Below, piece after piece: positions 21,465-30,248 of a stretch of 45,256 bases of DNA (position 1 is the stretch's first letter; the number at the start of each line of letters is the position of its first letter). Source of the DNA: an uncultured Oscillospiraceae bacterium. GTDB lineage: Bacteria; Bacillota; Clostridia; Oscillospirales; Oscillospiraceae. Where the stretch lies: assembly GCA_905236515.1 (NCBI GenBank), contig CAJOQP010000152.1, positions 1 to 45,256 of the forward strand, in the 5' to 3' direction. The notes below the pieces were generated by a model. The model ran no database searches. It saw only the letters and a program-made list of their open reading frames with translations, and was not told where the DNA came from. The position numbers and the translations under genes were made by a program.

Positions 21465-22633
21465 TAACTGTGACCCTTCCGACGATACCATTCATACGCT
21501 TCTAGTGTTGCAGCATGCAGAACATCCCCACGTTCACGTACTACATTGATGCTCATCTTCAGAGCAATACACATTGCTTTATCTATATCGTCATAACATG
21601 CTGCCCTCAAATCCTCCACGCCGGGATAAGTGCGGTTCGGTTCGATGCAGTCTGCCAGATATATTACCTTTTCCAACATGGTCATCTCCGGTCGTCCCGT
21701 AGTATGCCACCGTATCGCATCGCAGACTTCCTGGGAGACGCCAAATTCTCTTCTTGCATATTCCGATCCGGTTATCGCATGCAAAAGCTTGGGGTTTTCC
21801 CGTTCAGAATCGCTGATAATGATACCATACTTGTCGGCCAATAGCAATTGACCGTCAGTATCCAGTTTCTTTGTCACATCATGAAGCAGGCCTGCTTCTT
21901 CCGCAGTTTGAGGGTCCACTCCCCATCGGTCCGCCAGGCGGGAGGCTTCCTCCCTGACTCCGTAGACATGACGAAGTCTTTTAGGTTTATGGAGCGGAAC
22001 GATCTTCTTTTCCAGCCACGACAGATTGATCTGAGCCGAATACAGCCGCGCACGAATGATATCCGTGTATACGGAATCATTCAGCAGATCATTCCCCTTC
22101 CGTTCCTTCAGGAGAGCACGAATCTGGGAAGAAGACATTGGCATCGGCGGCACATCGATAAAATGAATGACCGCGTTATACTGGTCTTTCAGTGCCTGTG
22201 CCTTCCCGAGAATCTGATCATCGTCATTGTCAAATCTGGAAAGAACAATCAGTTCCAGTTCCTTTAACAAGTACTCGAAGTGATACCATTCCTCAAAGGA
22301 AAGCAGCATATCCGTCCCCATAACGAACATCAGAGTATCCGTCGGATACCGATCCCGCAGTGCCTTGACGGTATCAGCCGTATAGCTTCGTCCTTCCCTC
22401 TGGATCTCCATATCCGAGACCTGAACACCGGGCAATTCGCTGAAGTTATCAATGCACATTCGAAGTCGAGTGGAGGAATCCGGACTGCCTTCCTCCAGTT
22501 CCTTATGGGGAGGCACATTATCCGGAATAATCAGAAACAGATCCGGCCGAATATGTTCCGATACCATCTCCACGACGCTTCTATGGCCCAGATGCGGCGG
22601 ATTAAAACTGCCGCCAAACACTGCGATCTTCAT
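21464..22633 (-). CDS. nadD: NadD-YqeK fusion: nicotinate-nucleotide adenylyltransferase plus HD-domain Ap4A hydrolase
   Basis: One 389-residue frame holds two proteins that are usually separate. Residues 1-200 are NadD, making deamido-NAD from nicotinate mononucleotide: GGSFNPPHLGH (7-17), FVMGTDML and PMSSSQIR (165-172). Residues about 205-389 are YqeK, an HD hydrolase of Ap4A: RLRHVYGV (His222), LLHDVTKK (His251-Asp252), His285, WHTTGRP (His310) and YLADCIEPNR (Asp328). No stop or frameshift separates them. It lies between yhbY (ATGA overlap) and the LCP gene, the place where the split genes sit in B. subtilis. Confidence 0.95.
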   Translation of the reverse strand: MKIAVFGGSFNPPHLGHRSVVEMVSEHIRPDLFLIIPDNVPPHKELEEGSPDSSTRLRMCIDNFSELPGVQVSDMEIQREGRSYTADTVKALRDRYPTDTLMFVMGTDMLLSFEEWYHFEYLLKELELIVLSRFDNDDDQILGKAQALKDQYNAVIHFIDVPPMPMSSSQIRALLKERKGNDLLNDSVYTDIIRARLYSAQINLSWLEKKIVPLHKPKRLRHVYGVREEASRLADRWGVDPQTAEEAGLLHDVTKKLDTDGQLLLADKYGIIISDSERENPKLLHAITGSEYARREFGVSQEVCDAIRWHTTGRPEMTMLEKVIYLADCIEPNRTYPGVEDLRAACYDDIDKAMCIALKMSINVVRERGDVLHAATLEAYEWYRRKGHS

Positions 22634-22938
22634 ATTTTTCTTTCTTTCTTAAGATCGATCTTCGGGTTCTGAGGATTTCTCCGAAAGAGAACAAATACAT
22701 TTCCGATCACCTGTACAGCTTCTGCAGAACAGAGTTCACACAGTGTCTCGGATGCTTCACGAGCGGAAAGCAGCGAAGTCTCCAGCACTCTGCCCTTCAC
22801 AAGTTCTCTTGCTTTTAAAGCATTGTTCATTTCGGAAACGGTGTTTTCCGTTATACCGCCTTTTCCAACGGTAACTATCACGTTTTCTTTGGACGCCAGT
22901 CCTCTGAGCATAGCTCGCTGTTTACTGGTCAGCGCCAT
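22630..22938 (-). CDS. yhbY: YhbY-type RNA-binding protein (CRM domain)
   Basis: The 102-residue CRM-domain protein binds pre-50S ribosomal particles. It has TSKQRAMLRGLAS at the N-terminus, the basic loop VTVGKGGITENTV and a C-terminal RNNPQNPKI-like end (FRRNPQNPKIDL). The start at 22938 follows GGAGG; a start at 22986 lies inside rdgB. It overlaps rdgB by 17 bases and nadD by four. Confidence 0.93.
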   Translation of the reverse strand: MALTSKQRAMLRGLASKENVIVTVGKGGITENTVSEMNNALKARELVKGRVLETSLLSAREASETLCELCSAEAVQVIGNVFVLFRRNPQNPKIDLKKERKI

Positions 22939-23521
22939 TAAAGTATTCCTCCAGTTTCGTTTTAAATACAGACAGTGCACGGGCACGATGAGAGATCTGC
23001 TGTTTCACGGCTCCAAGTTCCGCCATGGATTGTTCATATCCTAAAGGCTGAAATACGGGATCATAGCCGAACCCGTCATTCCCTCTCGGAGTTTCGAGGA
23101 TATTCCCCTCACATGTGCCGTCAGCATTGATCTCGGTCCCGTCTTCCAGGATGCAGCAGATCGAACAGACAAATCGTGCGGAACGATCCCGGATCCCTTC
23201 CATCTTTTTCAGAAGATACCGGTATCGATCTTCATCGCTGTCATCGTGATTGCCGGTATATCGGGCAGAAAAGACACCGGGTTCCCCATTGAGTGCATCG
23301 ACCATCAGACCGGAATCATCAGCGATCACAGCACATCCCAAAGCCTTGGATGCTGCAGTGGCCTTTAGCCGCGCATTCTCCATAAATGTTGTACCGGTCT
23401 CGTCGACATCATCGGTAAAACCAGCTTCCCGCTGACTGATGATCTCCACACCGAGATCTGCCAGAAGATCACTCATCTCAGCGATCTTCCCCTTGTTATT
23501 GGACGCAATTACTAGTCTCAT
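22922..23521 (-). CDS. rdgB: XTP/dITP diphosphatase (RdgB/HAM1)
   Basis: RdgB removes non-canonical purine nucleotides from the pool. The 199-residue protein has the substrate segment SNNKGKIAEM at the N-terminus, metal-binding ADDSGLMVDAL, SARYTG, and the C-terminal GFGYDPVFQP and SHRARA motifs. The start at 23521 has AAGGA eight bases upstream and lies four bases after the ftsY stop. Confidence 0.95.
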   Translation of the reverse strand: MRLVIASNNKGKIAEMSDLLADLGVEIISQREAGFTDDVDETGTTFMENARLKATAASKALGCAVIADDSGLMVDALNGEPGVFSARYTGNHDDSDEDRYRYLLKKMEGIRDRSARFVCSICCILEDGTEINADGTCEGNILETPRGNDGFGYDPVFQPLGYEQSMAELGAVKQQISHRARALSVFKTKLEEYFNGADQ

Positions 23522-23525
23522 ATCA

Positions 23526-24434
23526 TCATTCCTTAAACAGAGCCTGCACATAGGACTGTGCCTCGAATGGAATCAGATCATCAATCTGCTCGCCGACTCC
23601 GACCATCTTCACGGGAATGTTCAGCTCATTTGCGATACCAAACACCACTCCGCCTTTTGCCGTGCCATCCAGCTTCGTAAGGACGATTCCGGTAATACCG
23701 GCAAAGTCCAGAAACTGTTTTGCCTGATTCAACCCGTTTTGCCCGGTAGTGGCATCGAGCACCATCAGGATCTCAACATCAGATTCCGGAAGCTCCCGTT
23801 CCACGATACGGGTCATCTTATTGAGCTCATTCATCAGGTTCTGCTTATTGTGAAGTCTTCCGGCCGTATCGATAATCACGATATCAGTCTGACGGGCACG
23901 CGCGGCATTGATGCCATCAAAAACAACGGATGCAGGATCGCTTCCTTCCTTGTGCTTGATGATGTCCGCACCGGAACGCTCAGCCCAAACGGTAAGCTGC
24001 TCTGCCGCTGCCGCACGGAACGTATCGCCGGCACAGAGAAGCACTTTCTTTCCTTCATTCACATACTGTGCGGCAAGTTTTCCGATGGTAGTGGTCTTGC
24101 CCACCCCGTTAACACCTACCATGAGGATCACGGATGGAACCGTTCCGGTCTTGATCTGTGAATCTCCTACATTCAGCATTTTGGCCAGGATCTCGCAAAG
24201 GCCTTCTTTTGCCTCATAGCCTTTCCGGAAACGTCTCTCCCAGGTCATCTTTTTCATCTCATAAACGACCTTTTCTGCGGTTGCTGCACCGCAGTCGGAC
24301 ATAATCAGGAGTTCTTCCAGATCCTCATAGAATTCATCCGAATCCGGTTTAAACTCCTTGAAGAGCTCTTCCAGTTCTTCCATGTTGTTTCTGGTCTTCG
24401 TCAGACCGGAAAACATTTTATCAAAAATTCCCAT
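23526..24434 (-). CDS. ftsY: signal recognition particle receptor FtsY
   Basis: FtsY is the GTPase receptor for SRP at the membrane. The 302-residue protein consists of the NG domain only: helical N (about 15-90), G1 GVNGVGKTTT (107-116), DTFRAAAAEQL, DTAGR and TKLDGTAKGG. The acidic A domain of enterobacteria is absent, as is common in Firmicutes. It follows smc by 14 bases. No ffh/ylxM pair follows, unlike in some Firmicutes. Confidence 0.97.
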   Translation of the reverse strand: MGIFDKMFSGLTKTRNNMEELEELFKEFKPDSDEFYEDLEELLIMSDCGAATAEKVVYEMKKMTWERRFRKGYEAKEGLCEILAKMLNVGDSQIKTGTVPSVILMVGVNGVGKTTTIGKLAAQYVNEGKKVLLCAGDTFRAAAAEQLTVWAERSGADIIKHKEGSDPASVVFDGINAARARQTDIVIIDTAGRLHNKQNLMNELNKMTRIVERELPESDVEILMVLDATTGQNGLNQAKQFLDFAGITGIVLTKLDGTAKGGVVFGIANELNIPVKMVGVGEQIDDLIPFEAQSYVQALFKE

Positions 24435-24448
24435 GTATAATCCTCACA

Positions 24449-27400
24449 TTATCGTTTCGCAGCTTTGATTGTTCTTTCCGTCTCTTCCATGCTCAGTGCA
24501 AGGACTTTGGAAACGCCCTTTTCCTGCATCGTAACACCATACAGGAAATCCGTGTTCTCCATCGTACCACGACGGTGAGTAATGACGATGAACTGCGTAT
24601 GCTTTGAATACTTGCGCATATAATCGGCATAACGGAGTACATTGGATTCATCCAGTGCAGCTTCGATCTCGTCCATGACGCAGAAAGGTGTGGGCCGGAC
24701 TTTAATGATTGCAAAATAGAGAGCGATCGCGACAAAGGCCATCTCACCGCCGCTGAGGAGGCTCAGACTGCTCAGCGCTTTTCCCGGCGGCTGCACCTGG
24801 ATCTCGATTCCGCAGTCCAGAACGTGATCTTCATCTTCAAGCACCAGCGCCGCTTTACCGCCGCCGAACAGTTCAAGGAACGTCTCCTGAAACGCTTTAT
24901 TGATCTGATTGAATTTATCAATGAACACCGTTTCCATCTCGGAAGTGATATCACTGATGATCACAAGAAGCTCTTTCTTGGATTTATCGATATCATCACG
25001 CTGAGAGGTAAGGAAATTATACCGCTCACTGACACGCTCGTATTCCTCGATCGCACCAAGGTTCGGCGTACCCAGCGCTCCCAGCTGACGGCGAAGATCC
25101 GCGATCTCCTTGTTGGTTTTCTGCAGGCTTTCCAGTGGCTGCCGAATCTCCTGTGCAGAGGTGTAGCTGAGTTCATAGTTATCCCAGAGTTTATCAAGCA
25201 GCTGCTTTTCTTCCATATCGGCAGCGACTTTTTTCTGTTCCAGTTTCGCCACTGAACGCTCCAGATTCAGGAGCTCTTTGTTGGAATCCTGAACACTGCG
25301 GTCGGTCTGGTTTCTCTTGCCTTCCAGATCCATCTTGGTATCAACGATCTTTTTGATCTCGTCCTTCCAGTGAGAAAGCCGCTGCTGCAGCGTACTGTTT
25401 TTCTTTTCCAGAGATTCCAGTTGCTGCTTCATGCCGGCTACCCGCGTTTCCTCGGTCTCTATGGCATTGCGCCGGGACTCACTGTCCCCGGTAATAGCCA
25501 GCAGCAGTGCTTTCAGCTGGCTGATCGCAGAAGACGTTGCGCTGGATTTGGAAACATTGGATGTGATCAGATTCTGAATACTGATCTGATCTTCCACCGC
25601 CATTGAGCGCTGGTACTGTACAGACTGAAGTTCGGATGTAGCCTCATCCAGCTCCTTCGTATTTTTAAGGATATTGTTCTCTATGACGATCTTATCCTGT
25701 TTCAGCCGCTCCAGCTCATTGGCGCGGGAAAGCATGCCGGCATTTCGAACATAGCTGCCGCCGGTCATGGAGCCTCCGGCATTGATCAGCTGGCCGTCCA
25801 GTGTCACGATGCGGAGTCGGTAACTGTTGTTTTTTGACATGCGGATGGCATCGGCAAGGGTCTGCGCTACAATGGTTCTGCCAAGCAGATTGGCGATGAT
25901 CCCGTCATACTGTTTATCGTAGGAAACCAGATCATAGGCAAGTCCCACGAATCCCTTGTCCTGTGTGGGGAGATCCGTCAGTACATTGCCGCGGATCACG
26001 TCGATAGGAAGGAAAGTGGCACGGCCGGAATCTTCTCTTTTCAGCAGTTCGATCGCGCTTCGCCCATCATTCTGAGTGCTGACAACGATATTCTGCATTG
26101 CGCCGCCCATTGCAGTCTCAATGGCAAGCGCATACTGATCTTCTGCTTTGATCAGACTGGCTACTGGTCCGTGAATACCTTTAAGGACCTTGTGAGAAGC
26201 TTCTTTCATGACTGTACGAACAGCATTGGAATACCCCTGAAACTCCTTTTCCATTGCAGAAAGGAGCTGGATACGGGAATCCATACTGCGGGATTCCACC
26301 TGCAGGGAGGTCTGTTTCTTCTGCAGAGAATCCACCGTTGCCTGACGGGACTGAATCTTCATGTCACAGCCGCGGATTATATTATTCGCGGAATCCAGTT
26401 TTTCCTGGTTTTCAATATTCTCTGCTTCAAGATCTCGGATCAGCTGTTCGTTGGTGTCGATCTGCTCACGGATCTCTGTAGCACGCTGTTCGGAATTGGA
26501 GATATCTCCTTTCATCCGTTCGATGCTGGCAAAAGCATTGCGGATATTCGTTTCGATAACAGCGCGTTCCGCATCATTTGCGGAGATATCATTCTGAACC
26601 TGAGAAAGCTTTTCACGGGCATCGTCCGCTTCCATATCCTTCTGGTGCATACGTTCAAGAAGACTGTCGGAAGAGGCATACAGCGCATCCAGTTCCGCAT
26701 GCGCCTGTGCCAGTTTCTCCTTGGCTTCCTCGTAGCTGCTGTTTACTGCGTCACTGTTATCACGCAGCTTATCCAGAGATGCCATCCATGCCGAGATCTC
26801 CTTGATCCGCAGTACGTCGTGGATCTGAAGGTATTTTTTCGCCACTTCCGACTGCCGTCTCAGTGGTTCCACCTGAAGTTCAAGTTCCTCGATCTTGTCG
26901 TTGACACGAACCAGGTTTTCTTCCGTCTTCTGCAGTTTTCTCTCTGCGTCTTCCTTGCGGTAACGAAACCGGGATATTCCGGCAGCCTCTTCCATGACTT
27001 CACGTCGGTCGGCGGATTTGTTGGAAATGATCTCACTGATCCTTCCCTGTCCGATCACGGAATAACCGTCACGGCCGAGACCGGTATCCATCAGCAGTGA
27101 GTTGATATCCTTTAAACGGACCTGCTCCTTATTGATGTAATATTCGCTATCCCCGCTGCGGTAGTAGCGTCTGGATATAGAGACCTCGGATGTATCCAGA
27201 TCAAACAGATGATCGGTATTATCCATCAGCAGTGTTACCTGGGCATAGCTCAATGGCGTACGTTTCGCTGTGCCTCCAAAAATGACATCTTCCATCTTGG
27301 ATCCACGCAGAGTCTTCGTACGCTGTTCGCCCATTACCCATAATATTGCATCGGAAATATTGGATTTTCCGGAACCGTTTGGTCCGACAATACCGGTAAT

Positions 27401-27475
27401 ATTATTTTCGAATGTCAATGTAGTTTTTTCAGGAAATGATTTGAATCCCTGAATTTCCAACGCTTTCAGATACAA
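24449..27475 (-). CDS. smc: chromosome segregation protein SMC (short-armed)
   Basis: SMC is the ATPase of bacterial condensin. Motifs: Walker A GPNGSGKS, Q-loop region WVMGEQR, hinge with GRATFLPIDVI and INAGGSMTGGS, signature LSLLSGGE and Walker B CVMDEIEAALDE. The start is taken as TTG at 27475, because GAGGAG lies eight bases upstream and MYLKALEIQGFKSF is the family N-terminus; an upstream TTG (27496) lies before that site. This gives 1008 residues against about 1186 in B. subtilis. The hinge starts near residue 410 instead of about 490-500, and the hinge-to-signature distance is about 340 instead of 430, so both arms are shortened equally. ScpA and ScpB are not in the window. Confidence 0.95.
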   Translation of the reverse strand: MYLKALEIQGFKSFPEKTTLTFENNITGIVGPNGSGKSNISDAILWVMGEQRTKTLRGSKMEDVIFGGTAKRTPLSYAQVTLLMDNTDHLFDLDTSEVSISRRYYRSGDSEYYINKEQVRLKDINSLLMDTGLGRDGYSVIGQGRISEIISNKSADRREVMEEAAGISRFRYRKEDAERKLQKTEENLVRVNDKIEELELQVEPLRRQSEVAKKYLQIHDVLRIKEISAWMASLDKLRDNSDAVNSSYEEAKEKLAQAHAELDALYASSDSLLERMHQKDMEADDAREKLSQVQNDISANDAERAVIETNIRNAFASIERMKGDISNSEQRATEIREQIDTNEQLIRDLEAENIENQEKLDSANNIIRGCDMKIQSRQATVDSLQKKQTSLQVESRSMDSRIQLLSAMEKEFQGYSNAVRTVMKEASHKVLKGIHGPVASLIKAEDQYALAIETAMGGAMQNIVVSTQNDGRSAIELLKREDSGRATFLPIDVIRGNVLTDLPTQDKGFVGLAYDLVSYDKQYDGIIANLLGRTIVAQTLADAIRMSKNNSYRLRIVTLDGQLINAGGSMTGGSYVRNAGMLSRANELERLKQDKIVIENNILKNTKELDEATSELQSVQYQRSMAVEDQISIQNLITSNVSKSSATSSAISQLKALLLAITGDSESRRNAIETEETRVAGMKQQLESLEKKNSTLQQRLSHWKDEIKKIVDTKMDLEGKRNQTDRSVQDSNKELLNLERSVAKLEQKKVAADMEEKQLLDKLWDNYELSYTSAQEIRQPLESLQKTNKEIADLRRQLGALGTPNLGAIEEYERVSERYNFLTSQRDDIDKSKKELLVIISDITSEMETVFIDKFNQINKAFQETFLELFGGGKAALVLEDEDHVLDCGIEIQVQPPGKALSSLSLLSGGEMAFVAIALYFAIIKVRPTPFCVMDEIEAALDESNVLRYADYMRKYSKHTQFIVITHRRGTMENTDFLYGVTMQEKGVSKVLALSMEETERTIKAAKR

Positions 27476-27509
27476 ATGTAAAAGCTCCTCTAACAATAAA
27501 ATGATAAAA

Positions 27510-28559
27510 CTAATAAATTATACTATTTTTCCAGTCCTTTTGCAATGGAACTGCCACGTCCCAATCCGGTACAGAGTCGTCGGGAATTACTCGAAATTCC
27601 ATATCCGGAAAGATACGGGAAAGATAGTCCAGATTAGATTTTCGGTTCCCGGTCATTTTGGATACAAAGGACGGAGAAACATGCAGTTCCACGAGTCCGG
27701 ACATCTTCCGGCTTTGAAGGATCTGTTCTGCTCGGTTTCGCATGATCCGGGAATAGACCAGTTCCCCGAAAGACGGATGATAGGCTCCCCCTGCCGCAGT
27801 TCCTCCGGAAAGGTCATCGCTGGGGTTTAGGCCAAGCCGGATGACTGGTATCCTGCTTTCCAGAAACATGGGGATGATACGGCTGCATAAACAAACTGCA
27901 TCTTCCACCGTGTGTTCCTCATATTCCCCTTTTTTCCACATATCAAAAAGAGGTGTGTCACGAATGATCACCGTCGGATAGATCCGAACACCATCCGGAT
28001 CCAGTTCTATCAGCTCCCGGGCTGTTTGAAGATCCTTATCCGGATCCGAACCGGGAAGCCCGGTCATCATCTGAAGAATCAGATGAAATCCTTCTTCGCG
28101 AATCAGATGAGAAGCACGAACCACATCTTCTGCCTTGTGTCCTCTGCCGGATTTAATCAGAACATCATCATCCATGGACTGGCAGCCCAGTTCGATCGTC
28201 TCAACTCCATATCTGCAAAGCAGCTGCAGGATATCGGAAGATATCGCATCCGGTCGTGTGGAACAGCGAATGGAGCGCACCCACCCGGCAGCACGATACG
28301 GCTGTACAATGGAAAGAAGTGTTTTCTGCACCTCCTTCGGTATCGCAGTAAAACTTCCTCCGTAAAAAGCTACTTCAAAGGGCGTGGAATCACAGACTTC
28401 ATCTCTGCGGCAGCCCGCCCGCTCCAGTGTTTTATTCACCACTTCCGCCGTAGCGGAATAGTTCTGTCCCGTAATCGCATTCTGGTTGCAGAACACACAG
28501 TGATACGGACATCCAAGATGCGGTATGAAGACGGGAAGGATCCGATTGCGCGGACTCAT
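27510..28559 (-). CDS. Elp3-like radical SAM protein
   Basis: The 349-residue protein has the radical SAM cluster CPYHCVFC (Cys17, Cys21, Cys24), GGSFTAI downstream, and a pattern like the N-terminal part of Elp3 (ELGCQSMDDDVL, GLPGSD, IYPTVIIRDTPLFDMW). The acetyltransferase domain of true Elp3 is absent. Homologs sit between rnc and smc in many Clostridia. The function is probably RNA modification but is unproven. The start overlaps the rnc stop (ATGA). Confidence 0.88.
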   Translation of the reverse strand: MSPRNRILPVFIPHLGCPYHCVFCNQNAITGQNYSATAEVVNKTLERAGCRRDEVCDSTPFEVAFYGGSFTAIPKEVQKTLLSIVQPYRAAGWVRSIRCSTRPDAISSDILQLLCRYGVETIELGCQSMDDDVLIKSGRGHKAEDVVRASHLIREEGFHLILQMMTGLPGSDPDKDLQTARELIELDPDGVRIYPTVIIRDTPLFDMWKKGEYEEHTVEDAVCLCSRIIPMFLESRIPVIRLGLNPSDDLSGGTAAGGAYHPSFGELVYSRIMRNRAEQILQSRKMSGLVELHVSPSFVSKMTGNRKSNLDYLSRIFPDMEFRVIPDDSVPDWDVAVPLQKDWKNSIIY

Positions 28560-29230
28560 GCCTGCAACCTATCCATGGCATCTCTTGCCGCCAGCTGTTC
28601 CGCTTCCTTCTTCGTTCTTCCGGTACCTTCTCCGCAGACATCCCCGTCAATGATCACATTGAATGTAAAACGTTTGTTATGATCCGGTCCGGATTCCGCG
28701 ATCTGACGATATTCAATCGTCTTGCCCGGTGTTTTCTGCACGAACTCCTGAAGAAGAGTCTTCCAGTCACCGGAAGGTGCGGAATAATCGATCTCGCTGG
28801 TGAGAACATATTCGGAAATAAAAGCTTTGGCCGGAGTATATCCGCCATCCAGGTATATTGCAGCAATCACTGCCTCCACTGCGTCGGACAGGATCGACGG
28901 ACGGCTGCGTCCACCGGTGGATTCCTCCCCTTTTCCCAAACGGATGTGGGAACCGAGATCCAGCTTCTTTGCCACTTCGAACAAAGCTGTCTCACAGACC
29001 AGTTCCGACCGAAACTTCGACATATTGCCTTCGGGAATCTCCGGTGTTTTTCTGTACAGATATTCCGCTGTGACCTGTCCGAGAATGGAGTCACCAAGAA
29101 ATTCCAGTCGTTCATTGTCGCCAATTCCCAGTTTTTTATTCTCATTGGCAAAAGAACTGTGCGTCAGAGCGTGTTCCAGCAAATCCTGATCTTGAAACTG
29201 ATATCCAAGACGTTCCTGTAAATCCCGCAT
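28556..29230 (-). CDS. rnc: ribonuclease III
   Basis: RNase III cuts double-stranded RNA in rRNA and mRNA processing. The 224-residue protein has the signature NERLEFLGDSIL (39-50), a second catalytic segment (ILSDAVEAVIAAIYLDGG) and a C-terminal dsRNA-binding domain (about 150-224, ending TKKEAEQLAARDAM). The ATG at 29230 has GAGG six bases upstream; a GTG at 29245 lies inside plsX. It begins one base after plsX; the acpP gene usual between them is missing. Confidence 0.96.
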   Translation of the reverse strand: MRDLQERLGYQFQDQDLLEHALTHSSFANENKKLGIGDNERLEFLGDSILGQVTAEYLYRKTPEIPEGNMSKFRSELVCETALFEVAKKLDLGSHIRLGKGEESTGGRSRPSILSDAVEAVIAAIYLDGGYTPAKAFISEYVLTSEIDYSAPSGDWKTLLQEFVQKTPGKTIEYRQIAESGPDHNKRFTFNVIIDGDVCGEGTGRTKKEAEQLAARDAMDRLQA

Positions 29231-29231
29231 A

Positions 29232-30248
29232 TCAGCCCTCAGCACTGTCGATCTTCAGAAGATCGATGTTTTCTTTAATCTCATCCGTAAATCCGGATTC
29301 CGAAAAAACTTTGGCCTGACGGATCGCAGCAAAAATAGCATTGGCCTTGGAGGAACCGTGTGCCTTGATAACCGGTTTGGATATGCCGAGGAAAGCGGTT
29401 CCGCCGATCTCATCAGCGTCCATAGCTTTCTTCATTTCCTTCAGGCCGTCTTTGACCAACAGTGCACCGATCTTTGTCTTCAGGCTCTTCATCAGGGATT
29501 TCTTAATCATGCCGGACATCATTTTGGCGACACCCTCCGTAGTCTTCAGAAGGATGTTGCCGGTGAAGCCATCCGTAACAACGACATCCACAAGATCCTG
29601 ATATACACCGGATGCTTCCACATTTCCGACAAAATTGATCCGTCCTGCATCTCCAGCTTCTTTCAGCAGCGCAAAGGTCTCATGCCGAAGTGCATCTCCC
29701 TTGGTATCTTCCGTACCGACATTTAACAATCCCACTCGGGGATTGTCGATATGAAGGATCTTCTTTGCATAAAAGCTTCCCATATAGGCAAATTGCAGCA
29801 GATATTCCGGAGTGCATTCTGCGTTTGCCCCGCAATCGATGAGCAGTGTACCATTCTCACCAACGGGTAGGGCCGGAGCCATAGCCGCTCTACGGATACC
29901 GCGGATCCTCTTAACGATCAAAGTCGCACCAGTGAGCAGTGCACCAGTACTTCCAGCAGAGACAACAGCGTCACCTTCACCATCCCGGAGCATATTGAGT
30001 GCGACAGTCATGGAGGCATCTTTCTTTCGGCGGGTCGCAGTACTGGGATCATCTTCCATGGTGATCACATCACGGGCATCAATCACGGTGATATCCGTTG
30101 CTCCCTCATCAGCCAGGCACTTCTGAACTTTTTCCATCTGGCCTACCAGTACAACTTCTACATCCAGTTCTCTGGATGCACGAACAGCACCTTTTACGAT
30201 CTCTTCCGGTGCATTGTCGCCACCCATTGCATCAATAATTACTCGCAT
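29232..30248 (-). CDS. plsX: phosphate acyltransferase PlsX
   Basis: PlsX makes acyl-phosphate from acyl-ACP for phosphatidic acid synthesis. The 338-residue protein shows IIDAMGGDNAP at the N-terminus, ALPVGENGTLLIDCGAN, GLLNVGTEDTKGD and VTDGFTGNILLKTTEG. The start overlaps trmFO by ten bases and has AAGGAGG upstream inside trmFO. In most Firmicutes fapR precedes and fabD/fabG/acpP follow; here neither does. Confidence 0.96.
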   Translation of the reverse strand: MRVIIDAMGGDNAPEEIVKGAVRASRELDVEVVLVGQMEKVQKCLADEGATDITVIDARDVITMEDDPSTATRRKKDASMTVALNMLRDGEGDAVVSAGSTGALLTGATLIVKRIRGIRRAAMAPALPVGENGTLLIDCGANAECTPEYLLQFAYMGSFYAKKILHIDNPRVGLLNVGTEDTKGDALRHETFALLKEAGDAGRINFVGNVEASGVYQDLVDVVVTDGFTGNILLKTTEGVAKMMSGMIKKSLMKSLKTKIGALLVKDGLKEMKKAMDADEIGGTAFLGISKPVIKAHGSSKANAIFAAIRQAKVFSESGFTDEIKENIDLLKIDSAEG

